A stretch of DNA of 64,000 bases from Pseudomonadota bacterium (GTDB lineage Bacteria > Myxococcota_A > UBA796 > UBA9615), in contig JAAESI010000105.1 in NCBI GenBank assembly GCA_024229515.1, positions 36,667 to 100,666 of the forward strand, read 5' to 3'. The position numbers were made by a program, and so were the translations under genes. This document shows, one piece after another, positions 14,965 through 25,733 of this stretch. Numbering within the stretch: position 1 is the stretch's first letter; every line of letters begins with the position of its first letter. The notes under the pieces were generated by a model, which saw only the letters and a list, made by a program, of their open reading frames with translations, was not told the origin of the DNA and made no database searches.

Positions 14965-16137
14965 ATGTTCCGCTCCCTGGCCCTGCTTCTTCCAATCGTC
15001 TTCGTCCTGGGCTGCTTCGGCCCCATCGGCGATCCCCTGCGTGACCCGCAGCTGCCCGACGACGACGACGACGACGACTCCGCCGCCGGCACCGACGACG
15101 ACGATGTCGCACCCGACGACGACGATGTCGCACCCGACGACGACGATGTCGCACCCGACGACGACGACGTCGCACCCGACGACGACGACGTCGCACCCGA
15201 CGACGACGACATCGCACCCGACGACGACGACACGACCCCCGAGCCGACCGTGCCCGTGCGCTGGATCGCGATGGGCGACACCGGCGAAGGCAACGACGAC
15301 CAGTACGCCGTCTCCGCCGCCATCCAGACCCTCTGCGCGGCCCAGGGCTGCGACTTCGTCGTCCTGCTCGGCGACAACTTCTACGACGAGGGCGTCGAGT
15401 CCACGACCGACCCGCTGTGGGCCAGCGCCTTCGAGGACCCCTACGCCAACCTCCCCACCGACCTCGTCTTCTACCCCTCGCTGGGCAACCACGACGGCGG
15501 CGCGGGCGGCACCGGTCTCGACATGGCCCGCGGAGACATCCAGGTCGACTACAGCGCGGTCAGCACCCGCTGGAACATGCCCGGCCGCTGGTACAAACAC
15601 AGCCACGGCAACGTCGACATGTTCGCCATCGACACCTCGTCGGTCTTCTTCGACGGCGGCTTCCTCTGCGGCGAATGCGACGACAACTCCGCCGACCAGG
15701 TCACCTGGCTCCAGAACGAGTGGGCCGGCGCCAGCACCGGAACGTGGAAGATCGCCTACGGCCACCACCCGTACCTGTCCAACGGCCCCCACGGGAACGC
15801 CGGCCTGTACGAAGGCATCCCCTTCCTCCCGTACGTCAGCGGGGACGAGGTCAAGGGCTTCCTCGAGAGCAACGTCTGCGGCCAGGTCGACTTCTACCTC
15901 TGCGGTCACGACCACAGCCGGCAGTACCTCCAGGACACCTGCAGCGGCACCAACCTCATCGTCGCCGGCTCCGGCGCCAAGCGCACCGACATCGAGGGCA
16001 GCAACCCCGTGCACTGGCAGGACACCGACGACGACACCGAGGGGTTCGTCTGGTTCGAGGCCGACGGCAACACCCTGACCGTCCAGTTCTGGAACAAGAA
16101 CGGGACGATGGACTACGAGGACATCCTCACCAAGTAG
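14965..16137 (+). CDS. metallophosphoesterase lipoprotein with Asp-rich linker
   Basis: 390 residues. The lipobox VLGC at about residue 14 is followed by a linker built of seven DDDDxxP repeats. A calcineurin-like phosphoesterase domain spans about 95-385. All metal-binding blocks are present in order: MGDTGEGN, LLGDNFYDEG, LGNHDGG, YGHHPYLSNG and CGHDHSRQ. The order and the GDTG start resemble purple/tartrate-resistant acid phosphatases, which are single-domain di-metal enzymes. It is probably displayed on the outer surface on its acidic stalk. A paralogue without the stalk starts 528 bases downstream of its stop. Confidence 0.9.
   Translation: MFRSLALLLPIVFVLGCFGPIGDPLRDPQLPDDDDDDDSAAGTDDDDVAPDDDDVAPDDDDVAPDDDDVAPDDDDVAPDDDDIAPDDDDTTPEPTVPVRWIAMGDTGEGNDDQYAVSAAIQTLCAAQGCDFVVLLGDNFYDEGVESTTDPLWASAFEDPYANLPTDLVFYPSLGNHDGGAGGTGLDMARGDIQVDYSAVSTRWNMPGRWYKHSHGNVDMFAIDTSSVFFDGGFLCGECDDNSADQVTWLQNEWAGASTGTWKIAYGHHPYLSNGPHGNAGLYEGIPFLPYVSGDEVKGFLESNVCGQVDFYLCGHDHSRQYLQDTCSGTNLIVAGSGAKRTDIEGSNPVHWQDTDDDTEGFVWFEADGNTLTVQFWNKNGTMDYEDILTK
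15091..15237 (+). repeat. seven 21-bp coding repeats (DDDDxxP)
   Basis: In-frame 21-bp units encode DDDDVAP five times, then DDDDIAP and DDDDTTP. The Asp codons are nearly all GAC. This forms the acidic linker of the phosphoesterase lipoprotein and is prone to length change. Confidence 0.9.
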
Positions 16138-16139
16138 CC

Positions 16140-16622
16140 ATGCGCTCCCTGCTCCTCATCGCAGCCCTGCTGCTCGCCGCACCGCCCGCCTCCGCCGGCG
16201 ACGCCCCCGAGTGCGACGGCTTCGAGCGCAGGTCCGGCAAGAAGACCCTCACCGTCGAGGCCGGCAAAGCCACCCGCTACCTCGCCGACTTCTACGCGCT
16301 CAACGGCCAGGCCCGCGAGGACGCCAAGTCCGAGTCCGCCACCGCCGTCGAACTGCCCCCCATCCCCGACGGACCCACCGGCACCCTGATCCTCACCGGT
16401 ACCCCCGGCACCCGCGTGAACCTCGACGGCGCCCACATCGGCCGCGTCGATCCCGACACCCCGCGGACCCTCATGCTCAAGCCCGGCGAGTACGTCGTTC
16501 GCTTCGCCTGCGATGGCGACGCCTGCGATGGCTTCAGCCGCCGCTCGGGCAAGAAGACCCTCATCGTCCAAGAGGGCACTGAGACCCGGTACACGGTCGA
16601 CTTCCACGCCCTCAACAACTAG
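16140..16622 (+). CDS. exported protein with duplicated motif around a PEGA-like domain
   Basis: 160 residues with a signal peptide ending PPASAG (about 20). A segment CDGFERRSGKKTLTVEAG ... TRYLADFYALN (about 24-54) recurs near the C-terminus as CDGFSRRSGKKTLIVQEG ... TRYTVDFHALN. Between the copies is a PEGA-like domain (GTLILTGTPGTRVNLDGAHIG ... LKPGEYVVRF), a surface-layer or carbohydrate-linked beta fold. The start is 2 bases after the phosphoesterase stop, and a second phosphoesterase follows by 42 bases. The duplicated motif itself looks like part of a PEGA repeat. Function unknown. Confidence 0.7.
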   Translation: MRSLLLIAALLLAAPPASAGDAPECDGFERRSGKKTLTVEAGKATRYLADFYALNGQAREDAKSESATAVELPPIPDGPTGTLILTGTPGTRVNLDGAHIGRVDPDTPRTLMLKPGEYVVRFACDGDACDGFSRRSGKKTLIVQEGTETRYTVDFHALNN

Positions 16623-16649
16623 ACCCCGGCCTCCTCGACCCGCCTCTGA

Positions 16650-16655
16650 TAGCTT
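16650..16655 (+). promoter_or_regulatory. -10-like TAGCTT, 9 nt before the second phosphoesterase
   Basis: TAGCTT ends 9 bases before the ATG at 16665, matching the spacing at 2802 and 12989. No -35 is evident. Confidence 0.3.
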
Positions 16656-16664
16656 CGTGCCGTC

Positions 16665-17615
16665 ATGCGCTCCCTGCCCCTCCTCGCCGCCTGCATCGCG
16701 CTGCTGGGTTGCCCCATCGAAGAGGCCCCCGGCCCCATGGACCACGAGCCGATCCGGTTCATCGCCGTCGGCGACACGGGCGAGGGCAACGTCGCTCAGT
16801 ACGCCGTCGCCCGCGTCATGGCCGACGTCTGCGCCGACCAGGGCTGCGACTTCGCCCTCCTCCTCGGCGACAACATCTACACCACCGGCGTCAACGCCCT
16901 GGACGACTCCCAGTGGGACGACAAGTTCGAGCGGCCCTACGCCGAACTGGACCTGACCTTCTACGCCGTGCTCGGCAACCACGACTACGGCAACCTCACC
17001 ACCGACCCCGCCCGCGCCGACTTCCAGGTCGCCTACAGCGAAGTCTCCGACAAGTGGGAGATGCCCCACAACTTCTACGAGCACCGCCACAGCAACGTCG
17101 ACTTCTTCGCCCTCGACACCAACTCGACGCTGTTCCCGACGTCGCTCGAGCACCAGCAGACGACCCAGGACGCGTGGCTCGCCGAGCGCTTCCCCATCCA
17201 GCGGCGCCGCCCCGATCACCGCTGGCGCATCGCCTACGGCCACCACCCCTACCTGTCCAACGGCCGCCACGGAAACGCCGGCGCCTTCGACGGATTCGGC
17301 TCGGAGATCACCATCTCCGGCCAGCCCTTCAAGGAGCGCTTCGAAGAGCGCCTCTGCGGAAACCTCGACCTCTACCTCTGCGGCCACGACCACGACCGCC
17401 AGTGGCTCGAGCCGACCTGCGAGGGCACCCAGTTCATCGTCAGCGGCGCCGGCGCCAAGCTCCGAGACTTCCGCGGCGACCAGCCCATGCACTGGGGCGA
17501 CGACCAGGATGAAGGCTTCCTCTGGATCGAGATCGACGACGACACCCTCACCCTTCAGTTCTGGGACCGCTACGGAGAGATGAACTACGAGGGCGGCTGG
17601 ACCCGCGAGCGCTGA
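16665..17615 (+). CDS. metallophosphoesterase lipoprotein, paralogue without Asp linker
   Basis: 316 residues. The lipobox IALLGC is near residue 16 and the enzyme domain follows almost at once. It has the same blocks as the upstream paralogue: VGDTGEGN, LLGDNIYTTG, LGNHDYG, YGHHPYLSNG and CGHDHDRQ. It is also of the purple acid phosphatase type. The two share many identical stretches, including the ending that contains GDDQDEGFLWIEI-like sequence, so they arose by duplication. The stalk was either gained by one or lost by the other. A GTG start for the next gene follows after 3 bases. Confidence 0.9.
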   Translation: MRSLPLLAACIALLGCPIEEAPGPMDHEPIRFIAVGDTGEGNVAQYAVARVMADVCADQGCDFALLLGDNIYTTGVNALDDSQWDDKFERPYAELDLTFYAVLGNHDYGNLTTDPARADFQVAYSEVSDKWEMPHNFYEHRHSNVDFFALDTNSTLFPTSLEHQQTTQDAWLAERFPIQRRRPDHRWRIAYGHHPYLSNGRHGNAGAFDGFGSEITISGQPFKERFEERLCGNLDLYLCGHDHDRQWLEPTCEGTQFIVSGAGAKLRDFRGDQPMHWGDDQDEGFLWIEIDDDTLTLQFWDRYGEMNYEGGWTRER

Positions 17616-17618
17616 TCG

Positions 17619-18692
17619 GTGCCAGCCTCGTCATCCCCCTGGCCCTGGGGCCTGATCGGAGCGCTCGTGCTGCTCGGCGCCGCCGAAGTCGGCTTGCGGC
17701 TGCACCGCCCCGATGGCGACATCTCGTACCGCATGTCCGAGCAGGAGTACCGCTTCCTCCCCCTGGAACTCCGTCGCTTCGGCTCCGCGTCCGTCGTCGT
17801 GATCGGCTCCAGCCGAGCCCGCGAGGGGGTCTCCATTCCCGTGCTCCGCGACAAGTCCGCTGAGCCCGGGAGCTCCCGCACCTACGCCAGCTACGCCATC
17901 GCCGCCGGACGCGCCTCCGAGACCCTCCTCGTGGCCCACCACCTCGTCCACGCCGAGCCGCGCCCCGATCTCGTGCTCTACGGAGTCGAGCCGCGTCAGC
18001 TCCTGTCCAAGGGCGAGTCGCTGGCGGCCCAGCGCTTCATGATGCTGCCGCGGGACTGGCTGCGGCTCCGACGCCAGCGCGGCGCGTGGGTCGACAGCAC
18101 CTTCGGCCACTCCCTCCGCAACGCGCTCGCCGGATCCCTGTGGCTCTTCCGCTACGAGCACGTCTTTCGCGAGGCCGCTCATCGCACCAGGGGCGGCCGG
18201 TGGGCCGAGCTCCGCAAGACCCTCGGGAAGTCCTCGCGCCTCGATCGCACCCCCGTCCGGGGACTGCCGACCATCTGGCACCTGGAGTCCCCCCGCAAGG
18301 CCGGCAAGAGCTCCACCCGGCAGGCCCGCAGGTACCTCAAACGCGTGACCAAGGGGAAGCCCTACACCCTCGATCGGGATCAGTTCGATCGCATGCGGGA
18401 GACCGTCCGTGTGCTCCAGCAGGCCGGCGTCGACGTCGTCCTGTACGAACAGCCCGCCTCCGCAGGACTGCAGGCCGCGCTGCCCAAGACCGTCATGCCC
18501 GAGTACCACGCGCTCATGGAGGAGCTGGGCGACGAGTTCGGCGTGCCCTACTGGACCGCCGAGGAGATGGGCATCGAGCTCCGTGATCGGGACTGGCGCG
18601 AGCACTCGCACCTGAACCTCCGCGGCGCGACCAAGGTCGCCTCGGCGCTGGCGGAGTCGATCGTCACCCCCTGGCTCCTCGAGCAGAGGTAG
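17619..18692 (+). CDS. membrane-anchored SGNH/AlgJ-like protein, partner of MBOAT
   Basis: 357 residues from a GTG start. One N-terminal membrane anchor (about 8-24) precedes a domain opening with SVVVIGSSRAREG, the nucleophile block of SGNH-like proteins. A closing EHSHLNLRGATKVA block carries the likely catalytic His. AlgJ/AlgX, DltD and PatB-type partners with this plan transfer acyl groups from an MBOAT protein to a surface polymer, and an MBOAT gene follows 10 bases downstream. Sequence match to any one partner family is weak, so the role is inferred from this pairing. Confidence 0.7.
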   Translation: MPASSSPWPWGLIGALVLLGAAEVGLRLHRPDGDISYRMSEQEYRFLPLELRRFGSASVVVIGSSRAREGVSIPVLRDKSAEPGSSRTYASYAIAAGRASETLLVAHHLVHAEPRPDLVLYGVEPRQLLSKGESLAAQRFMMLPRDWLRLRRQRGAWVDSTFGHSLRNALAGSLWLFRYEHVFREAAHRTRGGRWAELRKTLGKSSRLDRTPVRGLPTIWHLESPRKAGKSSTRQARRYLKRVTKGKPYTLDRDQFDRMRETVRVLQQAGVDVVLYEQPASAGLQAALPKTVMPEYHALMEELGDEFGVPYWTAEEMGIELRDRDWREHSHLNLRGATKVASALAESIVTPWLLEQR

Positions 18693-18702
18693 TCCGCCGT
18701 CG

Positions 18703-20178
18703 ATGGTCTTCAACAGCCTCCAGTTCGGCCTGTTCTTCGCGCTCGTCTTCGCCGCCGTGCACGCCTTGCGACTCCTCGGGGTCGGCGAACGCGAAGCGAT
18801 GGCGCTGCGGCTGCGCAACGTCCTGCTGCTGACCGCGAGCTACGTCTTCTACGGCTTCTGGGACTGGCGCTTCCTCGGCCTGATCATGCTGTCGACAGGG
18901 GTCGACTTCGTCGCCGGGAAGGCCATCGCCGCCCGCCCCGCGACCCCCGAACACCGGACCGTCCGACTTCGTTGGCTCCGCCTCAGCCTCGTCGTCAACC
19001 TCGGCCTGCTGGCAGCCTTCAAGTACCTGGGCTTCTTCGTCGACAGCGCCCGCGCGGCCTTCGAGCAGCTGGGGATCGAGTACGGGGTGGGGAGCCTCGA
19101 GATCATCCTCCCGGTCGGCATCAGCTTCTACACCTTCCAGACGCTCAGCTACACGATCGACATCTACCGCGGCCGCATGAAGGACGAGACGTCCCTGCTG
19201 CGGTTCGCCACCTACGTGGCCTTCTTCCCGCAGCTGGTGGCCGGACCCATCGAGCGCGCCCGGGATCTGCTGCCCCAGTTCTCCCTCCCCACGGAGGTCT
19301 CCGCCGAAGCGCTGCACAGCGGCACCTGGCTGATCTGCTGGGGCCTGTTCAAGAAGGTGGTCATCGCGGACAACGTCGCCGCCGTCGCCAACACGGTCTT
19401 CGCGATGGAGTCACCCGACGCGCTCCAGGTCGCCTTCGGCGCGTGGGCCTTCGCCGTCCAGATCTACTGCGACTTCAGCGGCTACACCGACATCGCCCGC
19501 GGCGTCGCCCGCCTGCTCGGCTTCGAGCTGTCGTTGAACTTCAACCTGCCGTACGTCGCCCAGAACCCCAGCGACTTCTGGCGCCGCTGGCACATCAGCC
19601 TCAGCTCCTGGCTGCGCGACTACCTGTACATCTCCCTGGGCGGCAACCGGGGCACCACCGGCCGGACCTACGCGAACCTGATGCTGACCATGCTGCTGGG
19701 CGGCCTGTGGCACGGCGCGGCATGGACGTTCGTCGCCTGGGGCGCGATGCACGGGGCCATGCTCTGCGCCTACCGCGCGGCAACGCCCTGGTGGAACGCC
19801 CACGTCTCCCTGCCGGAGGGGTTCCGAGGAGCCGCCATCCGCTTCCTCAACGGGCTCTTCTTCTTCCAGCTCGTGTGCGTGACCTGGATCCTGTTCCGCG
19901 CCGAGGACTTCGGAAACGCCGCCCGCATGTTCGGAGGCCTCGCCCGGCTCCCCGCCGATTTCACCGAGAGCTGGTACTCCCTGGGGGACATGGCGCTGTT
20001 CTTGAGCGTGGTCGCCCCCCTCGTGGTGATGCAGGCGGCGCAGCACCTCAGCAAGGATCAGCTCGTCATCTTCCGGGTCCCCGTACCCCTGCGATCGGTG
20101 CTGTACGCGGCCGGCTTCCTGATGTTCCTCTTCGTGGGCGAGTTCGGCGGCGAGGCCTTCATCTACTTCCAGTTCTAG
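18703..20178 (+). CDS. MBOAT-family membrane O-acyltransferase (AlgI/PatA-like)
   Basis: 491 residues with about ten hydrophobic segments. The opening VFNSLQFGLFF, the middle VGISFYTFQTLSYTIDIYRG, FFPQLVAGPIERA and DFWRRWHISLSSWLRDYLYISLGG are signature blocks of AlgI-type acyltransferases. The active-site His lies in GGLWHGAAWTFVAWG near residue 336. It moves acyl groups across the inner membrane for modification of a polysaccharide or peptidoglycan, together with the SGNH-like partner upstream. The acceptor is unknown; no alginate genes are nearby. The stop overlaps the convergent lipoprotein gene by 4 bases. Confidence 0.92.
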   Translation: MVFNSLQFGLFFALVFAAVHALRLLGVGEREAMALRLRNVLLLTASYVFYGFWDWRFLGLIMLSTGVDFVAGKAIAARPATPEHRTVRLRWLRLSLVVNLGLLAAFKYLGFFVDSARAAFEQLGIEYGVGSLEIILPVGISFYTFQTLSYTIDIYRGRMKDETSLLRFATYVAFFPQLVAGPIERARDLLPQFSLPTEVSAEALHSGTWLICWGLFKKVVIADNVAAVANTVFAMESPDALQVAFGAWAFAVQIYCDFSGYTDIARGVARLLGFELSLNFNLPYVAQNPSDFWRRWHISLSSWLRDYLYISLGGNRGTTGRTYANLMLTMLLGGLWHGAAWTFVAWGAMHGAMLCAYRAATPWWNAHVSLPEGFRGAAIRFLNGLFFFQLVCVTWILFRAEDFGNAARMFGGLARLPADFTESWYSLGDMALFLSVVAPLVVMQAAQHLSKDQLVIFRVPVPLRSVLYAAGFLMFLFVGEFGGEAFIYFQF

Positions 20179-21584
20179 CGGCGCCGGCGCTCGCGCTCCC
20201 GCCGGTCGTACTCCCGCCCCCGGCGACGGCTCGGCTTGGGCGTGTCGGTGTTCCACTCCACCGCGATCGACGCCGCCACCGCGCCGTCGTGCTCGCCCAG
20301 CCCGGTCAGGCGGGTCCGCCCCTGCCGCCCCAACAGCGTCGTTCGAGTCCGGGTGCCGATCTGCTGCACCACGGTCAGCTGCTCGCCCGAAAACCCCTCG
20401 TGAAGCGCCAACGCCGCCCCCACGGCCTTGCCTGAGCCCTTGGCCCCGCGGGTGGCGAAGTCACCCAGCTCGACGTTGAGCCGGTCCCGGTCGTCCAGGG
20501 ACGCCGTCAGCTGCGCGTGGAGGTCGACGCAACCGCACGGCTCTTCGACGGCAAAGCCGCGCAGCGCGACCTCGAAACCGCTCCCCGCGGGCTTCAGGGC
20601 GAGCGCCCGCAGCTGCAACGCGCCGTCGTCCGACGGTCGGCCCTCCGGGTCGATCCCCGACGGCAGCAGCCCGCCCTGCATCGCCAGGTCCAACGCCGCC
20701 ACCACGCTGTGCGACGGCACGTACAAGGTCATCCCCTCGGTGCCCCAGGCGGGGCCGACGCCCGTCCCGGCAGGCCACCGCTCGGGGTCCAGCCCCACGA
20801 ACACCCCCTGGTCGTCACCCCGCACCTCGGCCCGCACGATCGTCGGCTGCACGGTCCCCAGGGTCGGCAGCTCCAGCGCCGCCAGTTCGCGCTTGCCGAC
20901 GGACTGACGGATGGCCTCGGTGGCGGCTTCGCTGAGCCCCTCCTGGAGGACCCGAAGGAGCTCCTGGCGCACGGTTCGCGCCAGCTCGGACCCCAACACC
21001 ACGCCCACGATCTCGCCGACCGCGCCCGCGCTGGAGCTGCCCGTGGCCTGGCGGATGAGCGCCTCGACGAGCCCGGCCACGTCGTCGCCTTGCACGGTCA
21101 CGTCCACGTCTCGGACCGACTGCACCTCGCCGTGGAGGGCGACCTCGCGGCCGGACACCGCGGCGGTCAGGTCGAGGTCCGCGACGGCGCTGACGGCCAC
21201 GTCCTTCAGCGTCTCCCGGGCGATGGTCACGTCCGCCGCCGCCGTTACCGCCAACTCCACGCAGGAGGGACAGGAGCCGTCGCCCACCAGTCGAAGCTCG
21301 GTGACCCGCACCACCGCGTCCCCGTCGGCGCGCCCCAGCTCGGGGAGGTCGAGGCCGAGGCGGGCGGTGCGCGGGAAGCCCTTGCCGTCGGCGATCGACT
21401 GGGCGAAGAGGCGGTCCAGCAGCTCCCGGCTCACCGAAGCCCCGAGGGCGTAGCGGCCGTCGGACAGGTCGGTGGCGATCGTCGGCGCGGCGGCGAGGTC
21501 GGCCTGCGCCTCGTCGCAGTCGTAGCCGCAGCCGGAGGCGGCCACGGCGAGGGCCAGCAGGAGGGGGACGAGGCGGTCGATCAC
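20175..21584 (-). CDS. large lipoprotein of unknown function
   Basis: 469 residues from a GTG at 21584. The lipobox AASGC is near residue 17. Two CxxC-like elements occur (SCPSC, about 105; CGCVD, about 370). The mature protein is long and beta-rich with alternating hydrophobic strands (AADVTIARETLKDVAVSAVADLDLTAAV), which recall lipid-binding tubular (BPI/TULIP-like) folds, but that is a guess. It ends in a basic Arg-rich tail. It is divergent from the acyl-CoA carboxylase operon with 53 bases between starts, and convergent with the MBOAT gene. Confidence 0.6.
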   Translation of the reverse strand: MIDRLVPLLLALAVAASGCGYDCDEAQADLAAAPTIATDLSDGRYALGASVSRELLDRLFAQSIADGKGFPRTARLGLDLPELGRADGDAVVRVTELRLVGDGSCPSCVELAVTAAADVTIARETLKDVAVSAVADLDLTAAVSGREVALHGEVQSVRDVDVTVQGDDVAGLVEALIRQATGSSSAGAVGEIVGVVLGSELARTVRQELLRVLQEGLSEAATEAIRQSVGKRELAALELPTLGTVQPTIVRAEVRGDDQGVFVGLDPERWPAGTGVGPAWGTEGMTLYVPSHSVVAALDLAMQGGLLPSGIDPEGRPSDDGALQLRALALKPAGSGFEVALRGFAVEEPCGCVDLHAQLTASLDDRDRLNVELGDFATRGAKGSGKAVGAALALHEGFSGEQLTVVQQIGTRTRTTLLGRQGRTRLTGLGEHDGAVAASIAVEWNTDTPKPSRRRGREYDRRERERRRR

Positions 21585-21590
21585 GGCCCA

Positions 21591-21598
21591 GCTATAGC
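21591..21598. promoter_or_regulatory. GCTATAGC palindrome between lipoprotein and carboxylase genes
   Basis: Read on the minus strand, TATAGC ends 6 nt before the lipoprotein start at 21584, so it may serve as its -10 box. The identical 8-mer lies in the other divergent gap at 8638-8645. Confidence 0.35.
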
Positions 21599-21637
21599 AA
21601 CGGATCCGAGGACCTGCTTTGAGGTACATTCCGCGCC

Positions 21638-22977
21638 TTGTTCGGCCGACTCCTGATCGCAAACCGAGGTGAGATCGCGCGACGCGTGATCCGCGCCTGC
21701 CGTGAGCTCGGCATCGAGTCCGTCGCCGTGCACAGCGAGCCCGACCGGGACGCTCCGTTCGTCGCCGAAGCGGACCACAGCGTCTGCATCGGCCCCGCCC
21801 GGGCGACCCACAGCTACCTCGACATCGACGCCATCCTGCAGGCCGCGGCGCAGACCGAGGCGCAGGCGATCCACCCCGGCTACGGCTTCCTCGCCGAGAA
21901 CGCGCTGTTCGCCCAGATGGTGCTACAGCAGCGGCTCGCCTGGGTCGGCCCACCGCCCTCGGTCATCCGCCTGATGGGGGAGAAGGACGCGGCCCGCGAA
22001 GCCGCCGTGGCCGCGGGGCTACCCGTCGTCCCCGGGTCCGACGGCATCATCCCGACCCTGGACGAGGCCCGCGTCGAAGCCGACCGCATCGGCTACCCGG
22101 TGCTGCTCAAAGCGGTCGCCGGGGGCGGAGGTCGGGGCATGCGCCGGGCCGACGACGCCGCGTCGCTGGAGACGGCCTGGAACGAAGCCCGCCGCGAGGC
22201 GCTGTCGGCGTTCGGCAACGACGACGTCTACCTCGAGAAGTACCTCGATGACGCCCGCCACATCGAGTTCCAGGTGCTCGCCGACTCGTGGGGCAACGCC
22301 ATCCACCTGTTCGAGCGCGAGTGCTCGGTGCAGCGGCGGCATCAGAAGCTGGTCGAAGAGGCGCCCTCGGTCGCGTTGACCGCCGAGCAGCGAGCGTCGA
22401 TGGGGGCCCGGGTGGCCCACGCCGCCGCGGCCGTCGGGTACGTCGGCGCCGGCACGGTGGAGTTCCTGCAGGACCGCCGGGACGGCGAGCTGTACTTCAT
22501 CGAGATGAACACCCGACTCCAGGTGGAGCACCCGGTGACGGAGATGATCACCGGCTTCGACCTGGTGCAGGCCCAGATCCGCATCGCCGCCGGCGAGAAG
22601 CTCTGGATCGGCCAGGACGACCTCGCCATCGACGGCCACGCCATCGAGGTCCGCATCAACGCCGAGGACCCCGACGACGACTTCCGGCCGACCCCGGGCG
22701 AGGTCACCCGCTTCGATCTGCCGGAGCTGGACGGATTGCGTGTGGACGCGGCCGTGGACGCCGGCTCGAAGGTGTCGCCCTACTACGACTCGATGATCGC
22801 CAAGCTCATCGGCTGGGGCGCCGACCGCGAGGCGTCGATCGCCACCGTGCGCGCCGCCCTGGGCGGGCTCCAGGTCGAAGGCGTCTGCACGACCGCGTCG
22901 CTGCAGGACCGCATCCTCGCCGCCCCCGACTTCGCCGCCGGCGACCTCCGCGTGGGCGTCATCCCGGGAGTCGACTA

Positions 22978-22978
<1 letters not shown>
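21638..22978 (+). CDS. biotin carboxylase subunit of an acyl-CoA carboxylase
   Basis: 446 residues from a TTG start, with a GAGG site 14 bases upstream. It carboxylates biotin on the carrier protein with ATP and bicarbonate. The start [20 protein letters not shown], the Gly-rich ATP loop [12 protein letters not shown] (about 165), [38 protein letters not shown] with catalytic Glu and Arg, and a C-terminal lid domain are all in place. The length equals AccC-type stand-alone subunits. The stop shares a base with the GTG start of the carboxyltransferase, showing tight coupling. Confidence 0.93.
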
Positions 22979-24690
<1,712 letters not shown>

Positions 24691-24692
24691 CC

Positions 24693-25229
24693 GTGCGCAC
24701 GCTGGCGGCGCTGATGCGAGGCACCACGCTGTGCGCGCCCCAGGTGGGGGTGTGGACTCCGGCGGTGCGGGGCGGGGATGCCGTCGACGGTGGGCGCACG
24801 CTGGGGACGTTGAACGTCCTGGGGCGGCGGATCACGGTGACGGCTCCGGTGGGCAGCTCGGGCGAAGTGGTCGGCGCTTCGCGGCGTGGACCCGTGGGGT
24901 ACGGCGAGGTTCTGGTCGAAGTCGGGGAGCGAACGGCCGGGTCGGAGCTGCAGGGAGCGGGCACGGGCACGGGCACGGGCACGGGCTCGGCTGGCGGACA
25001 CGCGGTGCGGTCCCCCATTGATGGGATCTTCTACCGACGCTCCTCCCCCGACGAGCCGGCCTTCGTGAACGTGGGTGACACCGTCGCCGTCGGGCAGACG
25101 CTGGGCCTCGTCGAAGTGATGAAGACGTTCAACCCCGTGCGCGCGGAGGCGGCCGGGACGGTCACCGCGATCGAGGCGGGGGATCAGCAGGAAGTGGCGG
25201 TCGGGTCGGTGCTGTTGACGATCGGGTAG
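24693..25229 (+). CDS. biotin carboxyl carrier protein
   Basis: 178 residues from a GTG start two bases after the carboxyltransferase stop. The C-terminal 75 residues form a biotinyl domain with the target Lys in LVEVMKTFNPV; standard sites read EAMKM or EVMKM. The N-terminal 85 residues are a short unmatched domain, and the two are joined by a GTGTGTGTGSAGG linker encoded by a hexanucleotide repeat. It completes a three-gene operon for one acyl-CoA carboxylase complex acting in the cytoplasm. Confidence 0.9.
   Translation: MRTLAALMRGTTLCAPQVGVWTPAVRGGDAVDGGRTLGTLNVLGRRITVTAPVGSSGEVVGASRRGPVGYGEVLVEVGERTAGSELQGAGTGTGTGTGSAGGHAVRSPIDGIFYRRSSPDEPAFVNVGDTVAVGQTLGLVEVMKTFNPVRAEAAGTVTAIEAGDQQEVAVGSVLLTIG
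24958..24988 (+). repeat. GGGCAC hexanucleotide repeat in the biotin carrier linker
   Basis: About five in-frame copies of GGGCAC encode the flexible Gly-Thr linker. It is a likely site of length variation. Confidence 0.8.
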
Positions 25230-25238
25230 GGGCTCGGT

Positions 25239-25712
25239 CTACCTCGCCTGCCGCACCCACGGCCCGTCTTCCCACGACGCACAAGCAAACGCCCCAAACC
25301 CCGTCCCCACGGGATCGCACCGATCATCAAACCCACACGTCGAAGCGCTCGGGTTCGGCGCCCCGGCCAGCGTGTACGCGTCGATGCAGTCCTGCGTCAC
25401 GGTGCAGCCGATGCTGCAAAACGCCCCGAAGCAGAGCGGGTCGTAGTCTTCGAAGTCCCAGCAGACCCCGGTGATGCAGTCGGAGTCCTCGCTGCAGGCG
25501 GTGCTGATGGGGTCGCCGGTGGGGGCGGAGTCGTCGTCGTCGCCCGAGTCGTCGTCGTCGCCGGAGTCGTCGTCGTCGCCGACGGAGCTGTCGTCGTCGC
25601 CCGGCACGAAGTCGTCGTCGTCACCGAAGGCGGTGTCGTCGTCGTCGTCGGGGCAGCCAGTAACAAGCAGGGCCAGGGCGAGGAGCAAGATCAGGCGCTT
25701 CATGCACCCCAT
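25239..25712 (-). CDS. small Cys-rich lipoprotein with Asp linker
   Basis: 157 residues. A GGAGGG site four bases upstream favours the ATG at 25712; ATG 25703 gives a more typical signal start. The lipobox LLVTGC is followed by DDDDD and repeated GDDDDS units to about residue 65. The mature domain of about 85 residues has eight Cys (ACSEDSDCITGVC, CFGAFCSIGCTVTQDC ...), arranged like disulfide-rich EGF- or IGFBP-like modules. It is convergent with the biotin carrier gene. Probably a surface-displayed module on an acidic stalk; function unknown. Confidence 0.72.
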   Translation of the reverse strand: MGCMKRLILLLALALLVTGCPDDDDDTAFGDDDDFVPGDDDSSVGDDDDSGDDDDSGDDDDSAPTGDPISTACSEDSDCITGVCWDFEDYDPLCFGAFCSIGCTVTQDCIDAYTLAGAPNPSASTCGFDDRCDPVGTGFGAFACASWEDGPWVRQAR

Positions 25713-25733
25713 CTTGCCCTCCGCCCTGGCCCG

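Noticed and set aside
14693..15237. CRISPR-like regular repeats
   Set aside because: The 52-bp units are contiguous with no unique spacers, and the 21-bp units are in-frame Asp codons. No cas genes are present.
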